The position numbers were made by a program, and so were the translations under genes. From Panicum virgatum (Eukaryota > Streptophyta > Magnoliopsida > Poales > Poaceae), in NCBI RefSeq assembly GCF_016808335.1, contig NC_053150.1:30744238-30808237 (forward strand): a stretch of DNA of 64,000 bases, given 5' to 3'. A model generated the notes under the pieces. It worked only from the letters and a program-made list of their open reading frames with translations, was not told the DNA's origin and made no database searches. Shown one piece after another: positions 31,775 to 40,638 of this stretch (position 1 is its first letter; each line of letters begins with the position of its first letter).

Positions 31775-33325
31775 ATGTCTTCCAAAAGACAAAGAGACAG
31801 TGATGACTCGGATGATGTGGACTATGCTCCAAATGTCAGTGAGATGGCTGCAGCTTCTTCAGTAGGAGATGCAGGTGATGAGTCTTCAGAGGAAGAGACT
31901 GAAGGGGTTGATGATGATATTACAGATTTAATGGGGCTAGATCTACCTAGCCGTCAGTGGACTGCAGAGAGCTATGCCAATGCAAGAGCAGTGGATCAAT
32001 TCAGCTTACCTCGTGACACCAACATTCTTTTCTTCAAAACCGAGGTACAAAAAGATGTTTACTTTGGTCATCTAGTTAAGAAAAATGTATTCAAACATCA
32101 GACCATTGACATAGGCTACATGAGACAACAACAAGTCATGACTGATCTAGTAGATAGATTTCAGCAAATGGGGTTAGCTAATTTTCTGCAGCATAGGTGT
32201 GATTGGAATGAAACTGTGATACGCCAGTTCTATGCCACCCTAGAGATCAACATGGTTGAGGAAACTTTTAGGTGGACAACTGGGAAAAGAACCTATGGTG
32301 CTACATTTGCACAGTTTGCTGAGGCAAATCAATTGGATTATAATTTCATCAATAGTGAGCAAAGCATGAATGTTGTGTTAGAAAACCCACTAGATGAAAA
32401 TGACTACCCCATGTTCTATGAGCCTGCACATCTTGGAATTGCTAGAACTTTTGGGGGCACTCAGGGTCTGAGGCATCATCCTGCAGTGATCAATAAGATT
32501 GCTAGAGTCACATTCATGCCTAAGAGTGGCAACAAGGACAAGATTAGAGGACACTATTGGAATGTGATATCTCATGTCATGAATGGAAATAGAATCAATG
32601 TCATTGCTCTTATCATGGATCAGCTTGCAGACTTGAGGCTTAACATGGAGATGAACTTGTACTTTGCTCCATACATTATGTCCATCATCAAGGTTAAGAC
32701 TAGCTTCAGAGGGTTATGTGAAAGCAAGCACACTCCTTTCAGGCCATTCAAGAATGACAATGCTTTTCTCTTGAGGCCTTTGACTCCCTTCCCTGGAGAT
32801 GATATGGATGCCGAAGCACAGGGGCAAGATGATAGTGATGATGATGCTCATATGGGAGCAGCTGCAGCTCAGCATGCCATGCCACCACCGCATCCTCCAG
32901 CACAGCAGCAGTGGGCTCCTCCAGCTGGCTACTTTGATCCATACTTTGCATCCATGCAGGAGAGCATGTCCTCTCAGATTGCGGGGTTGGCTAGTCAGAT
33001 GCAGAATCAAATGAACCTCAACTTTCAGAACATGCAGCAGCAGATGTTCCAGCCCATGATGACTCAGATGCAGGGGTTTCATGAGAGCTTACACTCAGAT
33101 ATAGCAGCCCTTGACTCACGTTTTGAGGATTTGCCCTCCTCTGAGCAGTTTGAGCAGCTTGAGCAGAGACAGGAGCAGCTAGAGCAGCGCTTTGATGCTT
33201 TCAGCACAGCCTTCACAGGGTTTTCTGATCATTTCTACTCAGTGTTTCCAGCTCCAGTGCCACCTCCAGAGTTCTACCCGCACCAGCCGTTCTACCCACC
33301 GCCACCTCCTCCACCAGCCGTTTGA
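31775..33325 (+). CDS. Copia third ORF, non-enzymatic protein of unknown role (516 aa)
   Basis: I chose the Met at 31775 (MSSKRQRDSDD). An in-frame Met at 31700 lies before a likely splice acceptor (CAG at 31726-31728). The N-terminal 60 residues are Ser/Asp/Glu-rich with a basic patch. The middle (about 80-330) is a folded-looking domain with 'RQFYATLEINMVEETFRW'. That reminds me of the 'putative plant transposon protein' family, an assignment from memory only. The C-terminal part is Met/Gln-rich, has a heptad-like Glu/Gln/Leu stretch at about 455-475 and ends in a Pro/Tyr-rich tail. I see no signal peptide or membrane helix, so it is not a classical envelope protein despite its env-like position. 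The ORF is undamaged. Confidence 0.8.
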   Translation: MSSKRQRDSDDSDDVDYAPNVSEMAAASSVGDAGDESSEEETEGVDDDITDLMGLDLPSRQWTAESYANARAVDQFSLPRDTNILFFKTEVQKDVYFGHLVKKNVFKHQTIDIGYMRQQQVMTDLVDRFQQMGLANFLQHRCDWNETVIRQFYATLEINMVEETFRWTTGKRTYGATFAQFAEANQLDYNFINSEQSMNVVLENPLDENDYPMFYEPAHLGIARTFGGTQGLRHHPAVINKIARVTFMPKSGNKDKIRGHYWNVISHVMNGNRINVIALIMDQLADLRLNMEMNLYFAPYIMSIIKVKTSFRGLCESKHTPFRPFKNDNAFLLRPLTPFPGDDMDAEAQGQDDSDDDAHMGAAAAQHAMPPPHPPAQQQWAPPAGYFDPYFASMQESMSSQIAGLASQMQNQMNLNFQNMQQQMFQPMMTQMQGFHESLHSDIAALDSRFEDLPSSEQFEQLEQRQEQLEQRFDAFSTAFTGFSDHFYSVFPAPVPPPEFYPHQPFYPPPPPPPAV

Positions 33326-33922
33326 CTTTCTTGGCAATTGATGCCAAAGGGGGAGAAGAAGCTTTGGAGTGCTTGGCTTTGGAGTGCTTGGATCTAGGGG
33401 GAGCTCATGGACATCTCATGGAGATCATTCGCTTTTGGCTTCCGCTTGCTACTCATGCCTATTTGTGTCTTGCTTGATCTCTATTTAAGACTTGTGTTTG
33501 GATTTGAACTTTTGGGTTGTATTGTGTGATGAACTATGTTGGTTTGTGCTACTCTTATCTATTTATGTTCATCTTGTGGTTGTGAGGTTGTGCTAACCAT
33601 GTTAAAGTTCATATCATATATATCTTGTATCTTGTATGCCTCGATTTCCACTTGTAGGGAAAACTCCGTCAAAAGTTTCAAATATATATATGTGTGCTTG
33701 GTATTCATGAAAATTTATATGCACATATCAAGGGGGAGTTCTCTCTACTCTTCGAACTTGGGAAATTTATTCATACCATATTCTGAAATTTTTCAAGAAA
33801 ATGAGTAAGTTCTTCCAAAGTTCAATTCCAAGTCCACCTTATGCCTAGTGTATAAAGTTGACTTGAAAAGTTCTATCACTCCAAAATTTAGTGTTGTCAT
33901 CAATTACCAAAAAGGGGGAGAT
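33326..33922 (+). other. Copia 3' leader to the polypurine tract
   Basis: Non-coding. It holds four AGGGGGAG-like purine tracts near 33347, 33395, 33730 and 33911. Only the last (AAAAAGGGGGAGA, 33909-33921) directly abuts the 3' LTR and is the likely plus-strand primer. Confidence 0.75.
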
Positions 33923-35655
33923 TGAAAGCATCTAGGCCCCTAATTCGAGTTTTGGTAATTAATGACAACGGTTTGTGGATTAACGATTTCATTTGAGATA
34001 ATGAGTATAGGTTGATCCACGGATAAAAGAGATTCGGTTGTGTACGTATGGAATTTTGGAGATGATGAGCAAAGCTCGGGCTCAAGGCAAATGTATAAAA
34101 TAGGGCCTTTGTATTTTACCGGTCACAAGGCGTTTAGTGGTTGAAAAGTGACCGGATTTGTTGGATAGTTAGCCGTTCTATCAAGAGGGGTTGTGTACTC
34201 ATGCTTGACGGGTCTTTAGTGCCATTTTGCTCAAAATGTCTAGTTGCATGCATGAGGGCTAACGGCGTTTTGAAAAGATTTGAAATAGACTAAGTTCGAG
34301 AGCTCACTGAGTAACGGCGGACAGTCCGCACCTGAGGGGCGGACAGTCCGCGCCCGTTCCAGAGAGCTTGCAGAGGCTCTGGTGGGCTGGCGGACAGTCC
34401 GGCCCAGAGGGGCGGACAGTCCGCGATCGTTCCAGAGAGCTTGCAGAGGCTCTGGTGGGCTGGCGGACAGTCCGGCCCAGGTGGGCGGACGGTCCGCTAC
34501 TGTATTTCATTTTTGTACCAGAAAGGGTGTCTCTCTGGTGTGGGCTTCAAAGTTGAACGGCGGACAGTCCGGCCATGGGGCGCGGACGGTCCGCCGGCTA
34601 ATTTCAAATTTGTACCAGAGACGTTGTTTCTCTGGTTTGGGCTGAAAAGTTAAACTGCGGACGGTCCGCTCCTGAGGCGCGGACGGTCCGCAGGCTAATC
34701 TCAAAGTTGTTCCAGAGACGATGTTAGTCTCTGGTGGGTTGGAACTCTTAACTGCGGACGGTCCGCCACTGGGGAGCGGACGGTCCGCCAGGGCTTAACG
34801 GCTAGTTCTGACATGCATTAAATGCACTCTGACTCACTGGTTTATAATGGCGGACAGTCCGGTTTTTGAACCGCGGACGGTCCGCGACTTCGCAGAAAAG
34901 AGTGTAACGGCTAGTTTTTGGAGGGATGTCTATATACCCAATGCCCGGCCATTGGGTGACTCTCTTGGCCATTTGGATAGCATTCTTGACACATTAGAGC
35001 TAAGGCATCCCTCTCTCACACACACTTGCTTAGAGATTGCATTTTTAAGAGTGTGAGAGCTTCCTAGTGCATTGCATCAAGAGTTTGAGCTTTGTGGCAT
35101 TAGGGAAACTTCAAGCAAGCGTCATCAACTTGTTACTCTTGGGAGTTGCCGCTCCCTAGACGGCTTGGAGAAGTGGATTTCGTGGAGCACCTCCAAGGAG
35201 ATTGTTGAGGAGCCCCGATTTCGGTTGTGAGAGGTCTTGTGCTCACCTCACCGGAGTGGTGAAGAGCAACTCTAGTGGAATCGAGGTGTGGAACGGTTCC
35301 TTGATTCAAGCCGGCTCAAGATCAAGAGGTTCTTGATAGAGGAGCGGTTGATTCTTGGAATCCACCTCAACGTGGATTAGGGGTGACCGGCAAGTCATCG
35401 ACACCACGGGATATATTCTTGTGTCAAGCTCGGTTACTACTCTTGCTCTCTTTTATTCTTGTCTTTACTTTGAGCAATTTACTTTACTAGAGCTTGATTC
35501 GTGTCTTGTCACCCTAGGTTGCAAACCCATCTAGAGATTGTAATAGCTTGACATAGGGCTTTCCTTTGTTACTAATTAAATTTCTCTAGTGTTGTTGGTT
35601 TTAGATTTTAAACCGCCTATTCACCCCCCCTCTAGTCGGTGTTCTTGATCCTACA
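33923..35655 (+). repeat. Copia 3' LTR (1733 bp)
   Basis: Nearly identical to 23688-25422, with the seven palindrome pairs at 34317-34885. It ends CCTACA directly before the second GTCCT duplication. Confidence 0.95.
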
Positions 35656-35660
35656 GTCCT

Positions 35661-36300
35661 GTGTAGCCGCTTAGCCGGTTCCGTACCTAAAGCCTACATA
35701 CTCCACCACCCTGTAACGAGTGCTCTAGTACCCGGAGCTGGGTAATTAGGGGCCCGGACCTCGTTCTGGCTCAAGGGTTGGCTTCCTAAGTCCTACATGG
35801 CAGTTCCGGAACGTCAGAATGGCCTCACCCACTGCTAGGGAGAGGTCCGGAACGTCGGAGCCAGGTCCGGTAAAGTCGTGTTTGTTTCCTGGAGTGGTCT
35901 GGAGCCCTGTATAGCGCCTTAGCCTGGTTCCGTACCCTAAGCCTACACACTCCACCACTCTATAACAAGCATTGTGCTGCCTGGACCTGCGTATTCGGAG
36001 CCCCGGACCTCGTACTAGCTTGGGGGCCGGTCCAGAATCGGTCCCGCGGGCCTGCTACTAAGCTTTGACTTTGAGTGGTATGCAGGTTAGGCCTTGACTG
36101 GTGGTATCTAGCCTCAAACCATTGAGCCTACCTACCAGGGGGTCCCGGCATCCGCTTTAAGGCTTCATGCAGATCGAGGGAATAAGTTGCCCGTTCGACT
36201 TGCTATTTATGCTACACCTATGCCCAAAGACGCTTGCTCAACCTCATACGGGGGTTCGGAGTGTCTTCTTCGGCTCTGATGGCAGATAGGTACAAACAAC
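35661..36300 (+). repeat. About 248-bp tandem repeat of the Tat spacer, split by the copia insertion
   Basis: With the copia element and one GTCCT removed, the unit starting TTTGTTTCCTGG at 23660 continues at 35661 and recurs at 35881. It contains GGTTCCGTACC and CTCCACCAC segments. GTCCGG/CCGGAC motifs are frequent here. Confidence 0.7.
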
Positions 36301-36705
36301 TGAACCTATCTACCAGGGGGCCAGGACGCCGGGGTGCTGCATACCGCAAACCAGAGCAACTGACAAACAACTAAGTTGAAATTTTCTTCTATTAAAGTTT
36401 TAACAAGTACAAAGTTTTTACATAACATAAAAAACAAAAGTTCGCCTGCTGTGATGGTCCAGCTCAGGAATCTGCAGGCTCCCGCTTGAAATAAGCGGCT
36501 ACGAAGTCGACGACATCCCGCACGCTTTCCCGAGTAGTGGAAGCGCCCGAGGCGGCGGTGGAGGCGCACCGCATGGCTCCTGCTGCTGCCCTGGTGGTGG
36601 TGGCGGCGGCTGCTGCTGCTGCCGGGGAGAGGCACCTCCCGGCGGCGGTGGTGGCTGACGTGGCGGCGGCGGAGGCGCACCTCGTGGCTACTGCTGCTGC
36701 TGTTG

Positions 36706-37978
36706 CTACCGAGGGGAGGCACCTCCCGACGGTGGTGGTGGCGGTGCGGCTACTCCAGGGGTCCCGCGAGAGCCGGGGGCCCGGGAGCTACCCTGGCCCG
36801 CGTCCTTAGCGGTCCTCTGACGCTTTGCGGCGGGCTCCATAACTGGGGTCCCGTCGTTGCGGTGCAACCTGTGCCGGCTCGCTTCCTCCGGCGATGCACC
36901 GGAGCTTCTCCGGGCCTGGCTGGGACCGCTCGCGGCGGAGCTACCAGCCACGGCCTGCTTGCCCTTGGTAGAAGGGCCAGACCCCGCAGCGCTCAGCACG
37001 ACCTGTTCCCCGGACGCACTAGGGATCCGGGTCCCACAGTCCGGGTCGCTTCCAGTTTGGTGTGCTGCTAGCCCACCGTCGTTGAGGGTCGGCAGAGTGG
37101 CCAGCACCGCAGTCCTCAGGCGTGAGTCCTCGCAGAGAGGAACGACACCCTGAGGAAGGATTAGGTGCTCCAGGACGAAGATCTCCCCCGTCACTGCCTG
37201 CACCAGGACCTCCAGGGCTTCCTGGGTCAGATCGCTGTCCTCCCTGCGGTGGGTCCTGCTGCAGTCTTGGGGCCCAGTGAAGTTCCAGGTAGGACGCGGC
37301 CGCTGCTTCAGAGGGGCGATCCGGCGCTTCAGGAAGTCCCCGAGCACGTGCAGCGAGGTGAGGCCGCTCTCCGCCAGCTCCTTGATCTTGCTCAGCATGG
37401 AGTTGAAGTCCGACGGCAGGGACGGCTTGGCCCTCCAGGACTGGCAGTCGGAGGCGGGTTCCCCGGTCGGCATGACGAGGTGCTCGTTGGCTTCGGTGGT
37501 GGCGATTACCCACTCCTTGCACCAATCCTCACACTTCCCGCCAGTAAGCCCGGGGATGTAGGGCGTCCGCAAATCGCTCCTCGTCTGGATGTAGTACGCC
37601 CCACTTCATCCTTGCCATTCCCGGACTTCACCAGGACGAAGAAGTGGCGGAAGAGAATAACGCAGGGCCGCACCCCCACGAACATCTCGTACAAGTGGAC
37701 GAAGATTGACGTCAGGAGGATGGAGTGGGTGTGAGATGCTGGAGCTGGAGGCCGAAATCCTCCAGCAGCAGCAGGAAGAATGAAGAGATCGGCAGCCCCA
37801 AGCCGGTGGAAATGAGTGAAATAAACAGCACAAATTCCCCGGCGCGCAGATCGCTGAGGGAAACCGAGCCTGCTCGAATCCCCCAGGCAGTCTCCTGTGG
37901 ACTCCACCCAAGCAGGCAGCGCACCGTGTTCAGTTCCTTCTCGGTTTGGAAATGACGGGGACGAACGAGGGACGCCAT
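36706..37978 (-). pseudogene. Antisense ORF of the Tat element (gypsy-type transposon domain), frameshifted
   Basis: Starts at the ATG 37978-37976 (MASLVRPRHF). The first part reads 'GLGLPISSFFLLLL' and, after a one-base shift near 37715-37745, 'SIFVHLYEMFVGVRP'. That is the pattern of the 'putative gypsy type transposon' domain (PF04195-like, from memory). A second shift near 37575 leads into a 288-codon open frame (37572-36706). It has a helical region and then a Ser/Ala/Pro-rich, basic tail. It runs opposite to gag-pol between pol and the 3' LTR. Extra antisense genes in this place are known from Tat elements such as Grande and RIRE2. Its function is not known to me. Confidence 0.7.
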
Positions 37979-38623
37979 CTTGCTATGGAAGCGAGGAACA
38001 ATCTGCGTGGAAGAGCAAGGCGCGAGGGGGCTCGAAGGCAAAGGGGTGCAAAGGTTTGGAAGGAAGAAGACGAATGCGGAAAAGTAATCGTGGTATGCGG
38101 TTCAGCCCTTTATGACGCCTGACCCATCCGGCGCGCCCCGAAACCGTCGCTGGAAGCCAAGAGACGCTCATGCCTGGTGTTAGCCGCCCAGTCCATGACA
38201 AGGGGGCCCAGGCCCGCCTGTCAGGGAGGGCGGGTAACAAACAAAGGTGTGAAAAGGCGGGATCTGAACCGTCGCGCGCGCGAAGCGAGGCGGAAGCTGA
38301 GCTGACATGCGCGCATAAAGCGCTGGCATGACCAGGCTTTTCGGGAACTGCGCTGGTGGTAAAAAATCCCGTTTACCTCGGCCGCAACAATGCCGAGCAT
38401 CGCTCGCATGACTAGGTGTACCACTGTGCGTGGGGGCCACGAGTCAGTAAGCCGTTGCGATGTGATGAGGCAGCGAAAAACCCGATGGATGGTCAAAAGC
38501 CGAATAAGACTCCTGCAGTGTGCATAGTCTAACGCTAGCGGCTTCAAATTATGTAGAGCCAGATCACAGTAGTGGCCCCACCTGCGGGTTCGTCACCTCG
38601 CCCGAGATGGGCCCGGGGGCCAC

Positions 38624-39711
38624 TGTTGGTACCCTGTAGCAGGGATACCCACTCCTACTACAGCAAGACAGGACTCGCGTAGTTATCCGTAACTACGCCA
38701 CAAGGGGCGGAGCAGCTGGGCCCCACGGGTCAGGCTCTTACCTCACCGGGCTAACGGCCCCGGACCCGCTCCCCGCTCTGGGACGGGTCCGGGGACGCCA
38801 CGTGTCCCTGAGGAGGGGAAGCTCCACGCCAATAGGCGAGGGCGCAGACCCCCCATAGGGGTCCGGGACCTCCCCGCGTCCGTCCGGACCTCCCACGCGC
38901 GTAGAACCAACATACCGCCGGGGCGGGGTCCGGGGGCGCCACGTGTCCCGCAGGCGCAGGCGCGGGCGCGGGTCTTCCGCTGGAAGACTCGTCCGCCCAC
39001 CGCATTCAATGCGGGTGGTTGAGGCATGCTCTGCCGCCGCGGCACGTGGGGCAGCCTTTGTCAGGCCTCACTGTAGACCGCGTATTACCGAGGTACACAG
39101 TGCAGCCGCATGCGCCGCATCCTCGCATCACCTTTTCATCATACCGCCTACGCCGCAAGATACACGGCCCGTTCAGCTACGCTGCAGACAACACCGCAAG
39201 CTACACCTTGGCGCCGTTTCGACAAGACAGGGCATGGATATGCTGGACGGAGGATTCCCACGGGCAGAGCAAGGAAATCCAGGAATGAGATCTCCGTCGC
39301 CTGCAATGCCATAATGCCTGTACAATATGTCATTGTATACTACATTGTTGAGCCCACCTGTCGGGGACTCAACGGCCATGTACGCGCCTCCCTTGAGATA
39401 TAAAAGGGAGACGCTCGCTGCACACCTGGAGACTCGGGCTAGACTCAGCTGGAGACATGCAAAGACTCGCACAACACAAGCTCGGTTTCAAGCCGAACAA
39501 CCCTGCTCTCAACCTCTTGAGAGCGCAAGCAATACAACACACAGTGGACGTAGGGTATTACGCTCCAGCGGCTCGAACCACTCTAAACCTGCTGTGTTCA
39601 TCGCGTTTTTCCACCGAGATTGGGTTAATACTAGCGAACCCCCGAGTACTCACTCTCTGGGTTTAGTCGGGTGCATTACGCCACCCGGCTGTGGGTTTGC
39701 ACACCACGACA
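38624..39711 (+). repeat. 3' LTR of the Tat element (1088 bp)
   Basis: Starts TGTTGGTACC after GGGCCCGGGGGCCAC and ends CACACCACGACA before CGCGG. It is longer than the 5' LTR because that copy has a deletion. Confidence 0.88.
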
Positions 39712-39716
39712 CGCGG

Positions 39717-40109
39717 TGCTTCTTTGGTTGTTCAGTTTGTACACCGCTCTGCAAAACATATTTGCAAACAAAACCAGCCAGCTTGATCACCACAACCCTT
39801 AAAAGAGAAAGCAACTTCCTTATCGCTATATTAAAAAACGATAGGGCCGTACGGTTTGCTAAATGTACGGCCTGCACAGTATCTATCACATCGAATTTTC
39901 GGACACATGCATGAAGTATTAAATGCAGTTGAAAAATAACTAATTACATAGTTTAACTGATTAGGACGAGATGAAAAGGTAAGTCTAATTAAATAATAAT
40001 TAGATATTAATTACCAAATAACAACGAAATGTGCTACAGATCCAAATTCTAACTTTTTCACCAACTAAACCCCCCTGCGGGTTAACCACCATCTTGTTCG
40101 AGATATGTA
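39717..40109. other. Unique flank between the Tat element and a Stowaway MITE
   Basis: AT-rich with no gene recognised. This is the sequence that adjoined 16602 before the Tat insertion. Confidence 0.5.
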
Positions 40110-40341
40110 CTCCCTCCGTCCCAAAGTAAATGCAAATCTTGGACCAAACAATAAACCAATGCTAGGTGTAAAATTACAAAAATACTTCTTGTATTTTGTG
40201 ATTAGTGGACGAGTTGTTAGTTGTCTTTTGTGGGAATTTTTTGAAATTGTCTTGTCTTTTGTGGCAGGTAGGTCAAAGTTAGTAAGTTTTTTGGAATAAA
40301 ATTTGAACTCTACAGTTGCAATTATTTTGGGACAGATGGCG
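40110..40341. mobile_element. Stowaway-type MITE
   Basis: The left end is CTCCCTCCGTCCCAAA and the right end is the complement of CGCCATCTGTCCCAAAAT. The flanking TA dinucleotides are at 40108-40109 and 40342-40343. These are the ends and target duplication of Tc1/mariner-derived Stowaway elements. Confidence 0.85.
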
Positions 40342-40638
40342 TATTTTATACTGGCAACGTGGGGTGCTAGACAGCTAGAGTGTTTTTTCCCGCACTTGCT
40401 CGGTGGAAAACTTCGTGCCAAAGTATTGAAACGAGCTTAAACAGATTAGAGTAATAGAAAAATGCTACTGCCAAGTTGGGCCCACCGCACCAACGCTCCC
40501 CCCTCCCCACGCAACAAGACAAAACCCGCCGCGCCCCTTCTTCCCCACTAGCGCCAGCCTTCTCGGCGCGTGCGCGTAGAGCCGAGCCCTCCGCCCTCGA
40601 GCGCTAGCGTGCGAGAGAGCCCACACCGAGCGCCACCC

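Larger units (their letters stand above)
23688..35655 (+). mobile_element. Young Maximus/SIRE-type Ty1/copia retrotransposon nested in the Tat element
   Basis: The LTRs (23688-25422 and 33923-35655) start TGAAAGC and end CCTACA. The flanking 5-bp duplication GTCCT is at 23683-23687 and 35656-35660. A Met-tRNA-type primer site (25425) and a polypurine tract (33909-33921) are in place. Gag, pol and a third ORF are all open. Protease comes before integrase, and integrase before RT, which is the copia order. By eye the LTRs differ by two substitutions and one 2-bp indel in about 1.73 kb, so the insertion is recent. Maximus/SIRE placement rests on the long LTRs, separate gag, and extra ORF after pol; a phylogeny would be needed to confirm it. 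Confidence 0.92.
16608..39711 (+). mobile_element. Tat-lineage Ty3/gypsy LTR retrotransposon, decayed, 23.1 kb including a nested copia element
   Basis: The LTRs begin TGT and end CA, and the element is flanked by CGCGG at 16603-16607 and 39712-39716. A primer-binding site follows the 5' LTR, and a G-rich polypurine stretch (38606-38623) precedes the 3' LTR. The order is gag, protease, reverse transcriptase, RNase H, a second archaeal-type RNase H, integrase, then a tandem-repeat spacer with an antisense ORF. The dual RNase H and extra antisense ORF are features of Tat elements. Without the copia insertion it would be about 11.1 kb. Stops, frameshifts and an integrase deletion make it non-autonomous. 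Confidence 0.88.

Noticed and set aside
31700..33325. Envelope protein in the copia element
   Set aside because: The position is env-like, but I see no signal peptide, membrane helix or cleavage site, so I call it only an extra ORF.
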